A stretch of DNA of 6,983 bases from Microcaldota archaeon (lineage in GTDB: Archaea > Micrarchaeota > Micrarchaeia > Micrarchaeales > CABMGC01): assembly GCA_021805625.1 (NCBI GenBank), contig JAJZEU010000113.1, positions 1-6,983 of the forward strand, in the 5' to 3' direction. The notes beneath the pieces were generated by a model, which searched no databases, was not told the DNA's origin, and saw only the letters and a program-made list of their open reading frames with translations. The position numbers and the translations under genes were made by a program. Shown in pieces: positions 1-4,796 of this stretch (positions within the stretch are counted from its first letter, which is position 1; each line of letters starts with the position of its first letter).

Positions 1-187
1 TCTTGAGGGAGTATGCGCCGCCTGCATATGTCGCCCCGCAATGCCTGCACCTCCAAATACCGGTGCTTATTCTTCGTACTGCCGCCTTGCCGCACACATC
101 GCACATGTGCCTTGTCTTCTTCTCTTTCGAGATTGCTTCGTACCTCTTTCTGAGACTTACCCCATACCTTACGCTTGCGTTTACCAT
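1..187 (-). CDS. rpl37ae: Large ribosomal subunit protein eL43 (L37Ae), N-terminal 62 residues, cut by window edge
   Basis: This is a zinc-ribbon protein of the large ribosomal subunit. I translated it by hand from ATG at 187. The visible part begins [20 protein letters not shown] and has the zinc ribbon CDVC (Cys29, Cys32) and CRHC (Cys47, Cys50), followed by [11 protein letters not shown]. The RYG, GIWRC and AGGAY stretches are hallmarks of the family. The frame is open at base 1, so the C-terminus lies outside the window. The start is 4 bases beyond the rrp42 stop, and GGGATGA in the rrp42 tail may serve as a weak ribosome binding site. The N-terminus looks roughly ten residues shorter than in many archaeal homologues, which usually carry a basic leader before RYG. 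No other ATG is available upstream in frame. Its place directly after rrp42 is the usual one in the archaeal exosome operon, and this supports the call. Confidence 0.93.
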   Translation of the reverse strand, partial: MVNASVRYGVSLRKRYEAISKEKKTRHMCDVCGKAAVRRISTGIWRCRHCGATYAGGAYSLK

Positions 188-191
188 GCAA

Positions 192-977
192 TCATCCCTT
201 GAGTCCTTCCAATACCTTCCTGAGCTCCTTCGACTTCTCGAAGGTCTTCTCGAGAAGGTTTTCTATCTCCGCATAGGAAAATGCACCATTGAGCCCCTTC
301 TGCATAGCCCTGATGTACTGCTCATCGTTAGTTACTGTCAATCTTGCATCCATCACAGATTCCTCAGCGCCCGTAGGGTCAATGATTATCTTGTCGCCTA
401 ATTTCGCGTATGTGCACGATGTCACGATGCTGCCTATCTTTAGCTTCGGCATTTCTCCTTCCCTGACCACTGCGTCGTTTTCGTACCTTGGCATCTTCGT
501 ATTGAGCAGAGCGGCCATCACCGCCAGCGTGCCGGCATCGAAGAGATTTCCATCGTAGTTCAGCACGTATATGTCTACAAAAATGCTCCACACCTTGTCC
601 TTCTCTATGAAAAGAGATGACAGGTCTATTGTGCCCGCAGCCCTTATTCCCCTGTCGACTACTCTCGCGAACTCCACAGATTCTGGGCTGGGAGGGCCGG
701 CATCGTAGTCCGCGGAAGCCAGCGGAAGGAGCTCGGCATTGACCATCAGATTCCCCTCCTTAGGCTTGTCAGGCATCGGTTCGCCGACGCCCATCTTAAT
801 TCCGACGAGAACCTTTGTGTTACCGAGATCCACCTGGGCTGAACCCTCTGCATTTGGCAGCAGGCCTTGCGATATTGTTATCTTCCTGTAGTCCATGAAC
901 TTTCTGGGTCCGTCCCTTATGCCCTTGCTAAGCAGTTCTACTATGTACTCTCCCTTCACAGCGCTTATTTTTGCCAT
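192..977 (-). CDS. rrp42: Exosome complex subunit Rrp42 (RNase PH fold, non-catalytic)
   Basis: Rrp42 pairs with Rrp41 in the hexameric RNase PH-type ring of the archaeal exosome, which degrades and tails RNA 3' to 5' in the cytoplasm. The protein has 261 residues, the normal family length. The RNase PH fold is seen from about residue 30 ([20 protein letters not shown]) through the core and C-terminal subdomains. [15 protein letters not shown] at about 200-214 is the typical Rrp42 version of this segment. Rrp42 is known to lack the phosphate-binding arginines and catalytic acids of Rrp41, and I see no Rrp41-type RR motif here. The start ATG at 977 is 2 bases past the rrp41 stop, and an AAGGTG site lies 5 bases upstream. 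The gene is part of the rrp4-rrp41-rrp42 run and is probably translationally coupled to rrp41. Confidence 0.97.
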   Translation of the reverse strand: MAKISAVKGEYIVELLSKGIRDGPRKFMDYRKITISQGLLPNAEGSAQVDLGNTKVLVGIKMGVGEPMPDKPKEGNLMVNAELLPLASADYDAGPPSPESVEFARVVDRGIRAAGTIDLSSLFIEKDKVWSIFVDIYVLNYDGNLFDAGTLAVMAALLNTKMPRYENDAVVREGEMPKLKIGSIVTSCTYAKLGDKIIIDPTGAEESVMDARLTVTNDEQYIRAMQKGLNGAFSYAEIENLLEKTFEKSKELRKVLEGLKG

Positions 978-979
978 GA

Positions 980-1720
980 TTACACCTTGTATTTTTCGGC
1001 CAGCTTTCTGTATGGGTCCACCAATGCCGATTTCTGCAGCTCTGATATTGTCTTGCCGGCCTCTTTGGCCATATTAAAGGCTTGCTTGAATTCCTCCTTT
1101 GTCAGTGAACCGTCCATTTGCAGAAGCAGCACATTTCCAGTTCTTGGGCTTATCGCTATCGGTATATCGGCATCGGAGTAGTTGTCCTCAATTTTGTTCA
1201 GGTCCAGTATGATCTTGTCTCCTACTTTGCCCGCAGATACGGCGTATGGCACATCGCTCATCGGTATGCCAGCATTGACGAGTGCTACTGCAGCGGCAGT
1301 TATGCCTGCTGCCCTCGTGCCTCCATCGCTCTGAAGCACCTCTATGAAGATGTCAATCTCGCTGCCTGGAAACCTGTCGAGCAGTATGACGTTCTCGAAT
1401 ACTTCCTTCGTGACCTTTGATATCTCAGTTGCCCTCCTGTTCGGGCCAGTCCTCCCATGCTCTTCCAGGGATGAGAACGGAGCCATGGAGTACCTGCACT
1501 TTATTATTGCCCTGTCTGGATCCGAAATGTGCTTCGGGAGCGCTTCCTTCGGCCCGTATACAGCTGCGATAATCTTGTTGTTGCCCCATTCCACATATGC
1601 AGAGCCGTCTGCGTTTTTTAGCACCTCCGCTTCAATCTTTAAGCTCCTGAGTTCGCCAAAGTCTCTGCCGTCTAGGCGCTTCCCGTTTACGATGAGTTCT
1701 GGTTTTTCTCCTCCTTCCAT
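980..1720 (-). CDS. rrp41: Exosome complex catalytic subunit Rrp41 (phosphorolytic exoribonuclease, EC 3.1.13.-)
   Basis: Rrp41 carries the active sites of the archaeal exosome ring. It removes 3' nucleotides with phosphate and can add A-rich tails in reverse. The protein has 246 residues, the expected length. The N-terminus has RLDGRDFGELR (15-25). EHGRTGPNRRATEIS (87-101) includes Arg95-Arg96, which I take to match the phosphate/RNA-binding arginine pair of Sulfolobus Rrp41. LQSDGGTRAAGITAAAVAL (129-147) is the family signature, and NYSDADIPIAI (180-190) holds the acidic pair Asp183/Asp185 expected at the active site. All key features look intact, so it should be active. The ATG at 1720 is 2 bases after the rrp4 stop, with AAGGTG 5 bases upstream. 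It ends in Lys-Val-stop, and those codons form the ribosome binding site for rrp42. Confidence 0.98.
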   Translation of the reverse strand: MEGGEKPELIVNGKRLDGRDFGELRSLKIEAEVLKNADGSAYVEWGNNKIIAAVYGPKEALPKHISDPDRAIIKCRYSMAPFSSLEEHGRTGPNRRATEISKVTKEVFENVILLDRFPGSEIDIFIEVLQSDGGTRAAGITAAAVALVNAGIPMSDVPYAVSAGKVGDKIILDLNKIEDNYSDADIPIAISPRTGNVLLLQMDGSLTKEEFKQAFNMAKEAGKTISELQKSALVDPYRKLAEKYKV

Positions 1721-1722
1721 TT

Positions 1723-2340
1723 TTACACCTTGTTTCCGTTGCCATTCTTGCTCTCGAGCATCGTTTTTATCCGCTCTGTGAGCCCGGCGGTATGCGCTTC
1801 TTCCTGGATGCGGAGTATTGCTTCGGTAGCGAGGCTTGCGTCACCGCCCTTTATCCACACCCTGCCGTTCGTGCCAACCTTTATTGAGGACATTGTGCCC
1901 TGCATGAGCTGGTTGAGCATCGTGTTTTCCCTTCCTATTATCCTGGGTATCTTTGATGGCTTTATGTCTATTATCTTGCCGCCGTAGAGGGACCTAGCGT
2001 GCATGAGCATGACGGTTTTCGTCTCATCTATATCCCTGACAACAGCTTCCACAATATCGCCCTGCGCAAATCGCGTCTCTGAGAACTTTGATAGGATCAT
2101 GCCCTTGAATGAGGAGTTGAGGTCTACGTTGTAGCTGTTCAGCCTTGTTTCTTCTATTATGCCTATCACTGTTTCCCCATGCTTAGGGTACCACACACTC
2201 TCAAGAGGTATCAGAACGCCCTTTGCTTCGTCGAAAAGACTAAGCACCGTTGCGTAGGTCATGTTTCCCTCTACAAGTGTATTTTCAGATCTTATGGGAC
2301 GCTCTGCAAGCAGTTCCCCTGGTATTACTATTCTGTCCAT
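1723..2340 (-). CDS. rrp4: Exosome complex RNA-binding cap subunit Rrp4 (S1 and KH domains)
   Basis: Rrp4 forms part of the trimeric cap on the Rrp41/Rrp42 ring and helps recruit RNA. The 205-residue protein opens with VIPGELL (5-11), typical of the Rrp4 N-terminal domain. An S1 domain follows at about 52-115 (HGETVIGIIEE to ETKTVMLMH), then a KH domain at about 120-185 with IPRIIGRENTMLNQL. The usual GxxG loop of KH domains reads GREN here, and Rrp4 proteins commonly deviate at this loop. The C-terminus ends in a short polar NGNGNKV tail. The protein is slightly shorter than many archaeal Rrp4 proteins. The start at 2340 is preceded by GTGAT only 3 bases upstream, a close but plausible ribosome binding site. 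The last codons, AAG GTG TAA, form the binding site for rrp41. Confidence 0.96.
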   Translation of the reverse strand: MDRIVIPGELLAERPIRSENTLVEGNMTYATVLSLFDEAKGVLIPLESVWYPKHGETVIGIIEETRLNSYNVDLNSSFKGMILSKFSETRFAQGDIVEAVVRDIDETKTVMLMHARSLYGGKIIDIKPSKIPRIIGRENTMLNQLMQGTMSSIKVGTNGRVWIKGGDASLATEAILRIQEEAHTAGLTERIKTMLESKNGNGNKV

Positions 2341-2365
2341 TGGATCACTTCAAATTCTATTCTAT

Positions 2366-3052
2366 TCAATTAACCATTTTCGTGACGGCTGTGCCGTGAG
2401 TCATGTTGTTGAGCCTTTCGAAGAATTCTCCCTGCAGTCCTGCTGGGAATTCAAGGGTAGCGTCAAGGGAGCCGTCGCTCAGCCAGTGCTCACCCTTCAG
2501 GCCGTACTGCTTAAGCATTCCGTAGCACCTGCTGGCCTGGTCTGCAGAGATAGTCACCTCAATCTTGACAGTGGAAAACTTTATTGGAAGCAGTATATTG
2601 AGCTTGCCCACCACCTGTTCCACCTGCTCGTTCGCACTCTTGTAAGGATCCACGTTCACTTTTGCCTCCTTCATGGCATTGTCGATCCTCTGCGGAGGGT
2701 GGGGTGCATTGGTTCTCGGATCTATCGCATTCCTGGAGATTGTCTCTATGATCTGCCTGCGCTTGTCCTCCACCATCTTCTGCCTCTGCTCTGTGGTTAC
2801 CGGAACGCTCCCCTTCTTAAGTATTATCTCTGCTATCTTCGCTATGTCAGTCGTGTTGAAGGCCTTCTTCAGCTTCTCCTGGCTCTGTCTCTCCGCCTTG
2901 TTGGCGTCCTTGAATACCTCGTCTACCTGAAGCACGCTCATTGGATCGGTTCTCTTGCCGGTTATGTACTCGTAGGCCATTTCGGAATCTACTAGAATCT
3001 CGAACTCCTCTCCATTCAGGTTGTATTTTGCAGTTACAGTCTTTGATGCCAT
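2366..3052 (-). CDS. sbds: Ribosome maturation factor SBDS (Sdo1 homologue)
   Basis: This is the archaeal homologue of the Shwachman-Bodian-Diamond syndrome protein. In eukaryotes it works with an EF2-like GTPase to release the anti-association factor eIF6/aIF6 from 60S subunits, and the archaeal role is inferred to be similar. The 228 residues match the family length. The N-terminal FYSH domain spans about 1-85. The helical middle domain includes the diagnostic ISRNAIDPRTNAPHPPQRID (about 105-124). The C-terminal ferredoxin-like domain starts near 160 (STVKIEVTISADQASRCYGML). No key segment is missing. The gene lies between psmA (24-base gap) and rrp4 (25-base gap), the standard place in this operon. 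No strong ribosome binding site precedes the start; GTGA lies 7 bases upstream and GGGA abuts the ATG. Confidence 0.97.
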   Translation of the reverse strand: MASKTVTAKYNLNGEEFEILVDSEMAYEYITGKRTDPMSVLQVDEVFKDANKAERQSQEKLKKAFNTTDIAKIAEIILKKGSVPVTTEQRQKMVEDKRRQIIETISRNAIDPRTNAPHPPQRIDNAMKEAKVNVDPYKSANEQVEQVVGKLNILLPIKFSTVKIEVTISADQASRCYGMLKQYGLKGEHWLSDGSLDATLEFPAGLQGEFFERLNNMTHGTAVTKMVN

Positions 3053-3059
3053 TCCCGGT

Positions 3060-3074
3060 CACTTAGCATAAGTG
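3060..3074 (-). repeat. Perfect 6-bp inverted repeat between psmA and SBDS
   Basis: CACTTA, a 3-base spacer, then TAAGTG fills most of the 24-base gap between the psmA stop and the SBDS start. In RNA it would give a short hairpin ending 7 bases before the SBDS start codon. It could modulate SBDS translation, mark a processing site, or be chance. The stem is A/U-rich and only weakly stable. Confidence 0.35.
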
Positions 3075-3076
3075 TG

Positions 3077-3772
3077 TTACATGTATTTTTCTATCTCGTC
3101 TATACCAAGAAGCTTGAACTCCTTTCCATCTTCGACATAGCCTATGTCTATGAGAGAGCTTGTCAGCTTGCCCTCATTCACCTTCTTTATTATCTTGACT
3201 CCAAGGTTTATCGTGTCTTCGACGCTCATCCCTTCCTTGTAATCCTTGAGCATTATCTCTAGGGCCACTTTCTTCCCCATGCCTATCGCGTCGGCCTTGT
3301 AGCCGAGGAACGATGCTCCCGGCTCTACCTCGAAGAGCCTGGGCTCTGTGTCTATGCCTCCCAGCAGCACAGAAACCGCATAGGGCCTCATGCCCCCGTA
3401 CTGCGTTGCCTGCATCATGTATGCTGAGATGTCTCTTGCTACAGCCTCCACAGACTTTACCTCATCGTATATGAGCCTGTGGTTCTGCGAATTGGACCTT
3501 GCCGTGCCTATTATGTGCAGGCCATCTGCCACCATTCCGCTGTACGTGGCGCCGATGTGTGAATCTATTCGGAATATCTTCTGTATCGTGCTGGAAACTG
3601 CCAAAGGCTCAGTGACGTTCTTGTGCGCCACGAAGACTACGCCGTCCTTCGCAACGAAGCCGAGAGATGTAGCCCCTTTCCTTACAGCTTCCTTTGCGTA
3701 TTCAACCTGGAAAAGCCTTCCGCTAGGGTCGAACATGACCCCCCGATCGTATGCCTGCACATTTGGATACAT
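3077..3772 (-). CDS. psmA: 20S proteasome alpha subunit
   Basis: The alpha subunit forms the two outer seven-membered rings of the 20S proteasome. It gates substrate entry and docks the PAN or Cdc48-type ATPase. The 231 residues fit the family. The N-terminal gate motif YDR is at 8-10, followed by the alpha signature GRLFQVEYAKEAVRKGATSLG (18-38). There is no N-terminal catalytic threonine and propeptide, which excludes a beta subunit. Lys65 in STIQKIFRID lies where Thermoplasma Lys66 binds the ATPase HbYX tail. QYGGMRPYAVS (124-134) is also typical. The segment between YDR and GRLFQ is one residue shorter than in Thermoplasma. A GGTG site lies 5 bases before ATG 3772. The 214-base gap upstream is the largest in the window, and a separate promoter there is likely. 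Confidence 0.97.
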   Translation of the reverse strand: MYPNVQAYDRGVMFDPSGRLFQVEYAKEAVRKGATSLGFVAKDGVVFVAHKNVTEPLAVSSTIQKIFRIDSHIGATYSGMVADGLHIIGTARSNSQNHRLIYDEVKSVEAVARDISAYMMQATQYGGMRPYAVSVLLGGIDTEPRLFEVEPGASFLGYKADAIGMGKKVALEIMLKDYKEGMSVEDTINLGVKIIKKVNEGKLTSSLIDIGYVEDGKEFKLLGIDEIEKYM

Positions 3773-3774
3773 AT

Positions 3775-3921
3775 TTACACCACGTTAAAGATGAAGACTG
3801 TGGCAAAAGCCACACTTATATGCATCTTTATCAATTTACAAATATATACTTTCCCCCTAGGTAGATTTTGGCAACTCAGCCGCAGCAATGAGATCGATGC
3901 CTCATTTGAGGCGGACTCCAT
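3775..3921 (-). CDS. Possible small ORF of 48 residues just before psmA, unrecognised
   Basis: I found this by hand. ATG at 3921 opens a 48-codon frame that starts MESASNEASISLLRLS and ends FATVFIFNVV, with stop TAA at 3775-3777. The frame is open further back, to a TAG at 3970-3972. The C-terminal third is hydrophobic but too short for a sure membrane helix. I recognise no family. In its favour, it ends GTG GTG TAA two bases before the psmA ATG, the same junction seen at rrp4/rrp41 and rrp41/rrp42. There is also a TATA-like CTTATATCTTA at 3950-3960, about 30 bases before the start. Against it, there is no ribosome binding site, the codons are unremarkable, and the AT-rich part looks like a promoter. 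It may simply be chance. Confidence 0.28.
   Translation of the reverse strand: MESASNEASISLLRLSCQNLPRGKVYICKLIKMHISVAFATVFIFNVV
3778..3781 (-). promoter_or_regulatory. psmA ribosome binding site
   Basis: GGTG lies 5 bases before the psmA ATG and matches the archaeal anti-Shine-Dalgarno complement (GGAGGTGAT). The spacing is the same as for rrp41 and rrp42. It supports ATG 3772 as the start and suggests a leadered transcript. Confidence 0.6.
3786..3830 (-). repeat. Nested inverted repeats in front of psmA
   Basis: An outer perfect 8-bp repeat (TAAAGATG at 3823-3830 and CATCTTTA at 3786-3793, minus-strand reading) encloses an inner perfect 6-bp repeat with a four-base loop (TGTGGC, TTTT, GCCACA at 3799-3814). 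As RNA this would be a two-part stem with an asymmetric internal loop, ending about 13 bases before the psmA start. As DNA it could be a protein-binding site that overlaps a core promoter. It also lies inside the possible 48-codon ORF. The repeats are seen directly; a function is inferred. Confidence 0.5.
3840..3858 (-). promoter_or_regulatory. Candidate psmA promoter: BRE-like purines plus TATA box
   Basis: On the minus strand a purine-rich GGGGGAAA (3850-3857) runs directly into GTATATATTT (3840-3849), the arrangement of an archaeal BRE and TATA box. A start of transcription about 25 bases downstream would fall near 3820 and leave a 5' leader of roughly 48 bases that holds the GGTG site and the inner hairpin. 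A second TATA-like string, GCATATAAG, lies at about 3815-3823 and could be used instead. This is the only gap in the window large enough for an internal promoter of the psmA-exosome half. Confidence 0.45.
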
Positions 3922-3949
3922 ATTCAAGATAATGTTATCTATCTGTCCG
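3899..3949. repeat. Cluster of three inverted repeats between pop5 and psmA
   Basis: The first is GCCTCA-TT-TGAGGC at 3899-3912. The second is AGATAA-TG-TTATCT at 3927-3940. The third is a wider pair, CGGAC at 3912-3916 with GTCCG at 3945-3949, which encloses the second. All are perfect. Together with the nested repeat at 3786-3830 and the hairpin over the pop5 stop, they make the whole gap rich in dyads. They could be regulator sites, a structured leader, or a small RNA. I match them to no known RNA family. Confidence 0.4.
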
Positions 3950-3960
3950 TAAGATATAAG
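3950..3960 (-). promoter_or_regulatory. TATA-like box downstream of pop5
   Basis: CTTATATCTTA on the minus strand resembles an archaeal TATA box. Transcription would begin about 25 bases on, near 3930, just before the ATG at 3921 of the possible small ORF, which would then be nearly leaderless. No clear BRE precedes it. The evidence is only compositional. Confidence 0.25.
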
Positions 3961-3976
3961 AAGGATTTGCTATTCT

Positions 3977-4000
3977 GCGGCATGACCTATCCCATGCCGC
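3977..4000 (-). repeat. 8-bp hairpin spanning the pop5 stop codon
   Basis: GCGGCATG and CATGCCGC form a perfect, GC-rich 8-bp stem with an 8-base loop that contains the pop5 TAG stop. The 5' arm is the last pop5 codons (Ser-Gly-Met) and the 3' arm is the first noncoding bases. Downstream RNA is A/U-rich but has no clean U run right after the stem, so a classic intrinsic terminator is doubtful. It may instead protect or pause the 3' end of the mrp-cdc6-rpp30-pop5 transcript. Confidence 0.5.
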
Positions 4001-4301
4001 TCTTTCTGAGGAGCGCTGCGATTGATCCTGACGTCCTGAGGGTGTAGAAGCCGAGCGGGCCGCTGCCAAGGTTTTTTATGAAAGAAAGCGCAAGCACGAG
4101 CTTCCTTTCGCTTCCCCTGTTAACCCGCATTATGAAAGTATTGTCATCCATTTGCTTCACTACCTTAGGCATCGCATTGGCATATTCTTCGGCACCCATG
4201 AAGCTTAGCAGGCTGTCTCCAAGTCTGTATTGGATGGTTATGGCGTTTATTGGCGCAGAAGACCGCACAAGTATATATCTCCTCTTTGCCCTGAATATCA
4301 C
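3987..4301 (-). CDS. rnp2: RNase P protein subunit Pop5 (Rnp2), GTG start
   Basis: Pop5 pairs with Rpp30 to activate the catalytic RNase P RNA, which trims the 5' leader of pre-tRNA. The 104-residue protein begins at residue 1 with the basic strand FRAKRRYILV. It then has LLSFMGAEEYANAMPKVV and ends with RVNRGSERKLVLALSFIKNL followed by LRTSGSIAALL, the conserved Pop5 tail (compare the usual L-G-V-S-G-T-I). I chose GTG at 4301. It overlaps the rpp30 stop by 4 bases (GTGA), a GGGGTG site lies 5 bases upstream, and the family alignment starts there. An ATG further upstream at 4526 would add 75 residues that only read the rpp30 gene in another frame. The short overlap implies coupling to rpp30, its partner in the complex. 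Confidence 0.9.
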   Translation of the reverse strand: MIFRAKRRYILVRSSAPINAITIQYRLGDSLLSFMGAEEYANAMPKVVKQMDDNTFIMRVNRGSERKLVLALSFIKNLGSGPLGFYTLRTSGSIAALLRKSGMG

Positions 4302-4792
4302 TCGAACACCCCGAGGCGCTGCACCATCTCCTTTGCCTCTTCCTCTGAACCGCAGAGCATGCATGCGGTTTCTATGAGCTGCATTGATGAGAGGAGATGT
4401 TCGCTTGCCTTCGCCATTGTAGCAACCGAAGATTTGACGCGCATCTGCTTTGCAATGCGGAAAGCATTCCTCAACTGGGCGGTTCCCTTTACCAGCTGCA
4501 TTCCTGCCATTTCCATAAGGGGCCATGCGGGAAGTATGAGCAGCTTTCCTTCAGCCCTCATGAGTTCGAGGTCCTTCTTCTGCACGGGCAACGCATCGGC
4601 TACAATCGCGAGAACGTTTGGGCTTCTTGCAGCCCTGGCGAATGACTCCTTGCCGCTCATGAATGCAATGCTCTTTCCATCACTGCCTGGGAACTTGCCT
4701 ATATCTCCTCCGATGTTGAATACCTTCTTGAAACCGAGTGTCCTTGCTGATTCTTCGTCTACACGCATTTCTGCGATGTCAAAGTAGCGCAT
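4298..4792 (-). CDS. rnp3: RNase P protein subunit Rpp30 (Rnp3), short form
   Basis: Rpp30 is a TIM-barrel (PHP-like) protein that binds Pop5 in archaeal RNase P. This one has only 164 residues; most archaeal homologues have a little over 200. It begins MRYFDIAEMRVDEESARTLG. The most recognisable part is the C-terminal half, LRNAFRIAKQMRVKSSVATM (107-126), followed by ASEHLLSSMQLIETACMLCG (129-148) and SEEEAKEMV. This matches the family pattern of a 'vRRFLTSSA...R.PrDLIsLG...G' tail. Compared with Pyrococcus Rpp30, the loss seems to lie in the middle of the barrel. I chose ATG 4792 over an upstream ATG at 4828, because GGAG lies 9 bases before it and the cdc6 stop is 4 bases upstream. The overlap with pop5 supports the call. 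Confidence 0.8.
   Translation of the reverse strand: MRYFDIAEMRVDEESARTLGFKKVFNIGGDIGKFPGSDGKSIAFMSGKESFARAARSPNVLAIVADALPVQKKDLELMRAEGKLLILPAWPLMEMAGMQLVKGTAQLRNAFRIAKQMRVKSSVATMAKASEHLLSSMQLIETACMLCGSEEEAKEMVQRLGVFE
4307..4312 (-). promoter_or_regulatory. Ribosome binding site that fixes the pop5 GTG start
   Basis: GGGGTG lies within the last rpp30 codons, 5 bases before GTG 4301. It is the main sequence reason to place the pop5 start at this GTG and not at a far upstream ATG. Confidence 0.6.
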
Positions 4793-4796
4793 GCGA

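Noticed and set aside
240..260. CTTCTCGAGAAG palindrome within rrp42.
   Set aside because: It encodes part of a Glu/Lys/Leu-rich C-terminal helix, where repeated GAG/AAG/CTC codons easily create palindromes.
3..1781. Plus-strand open frames over eL43, rrp42 and rrp41.
   Set aside because: All are antisense to strongly conserved genes and show no recognisable domain.
2261..2995. A plus-strand open frame of about 244 codons opposite SBDS and rrp4.
   Set aside because: It lies antisense to two confidently identified genes, its translation is rich in Leu, Cys and His without any family motif, and it has no supporting start signal. It reflects codon bias of the real genes.
3773..3986. A replication origin linked to the nearby cdc6.
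   Set aside because: The gap has an AT-rich stretch, dyads and a GGGGG run, but I see no repeated origin-recognition-box pattern, and it is not adjacent to cdc6. A GC-skew plot and a search for origin repeats genome-wide would settle it.
4302..4526. Upstream ATG extension of pop5 by 75 residues.
   Set aside because: The extra sequence reads the rpp30 coding region in another frame. The Pop5 family alignment, the GGGGTG site and the GTGA overlap all point to GTG 4301.
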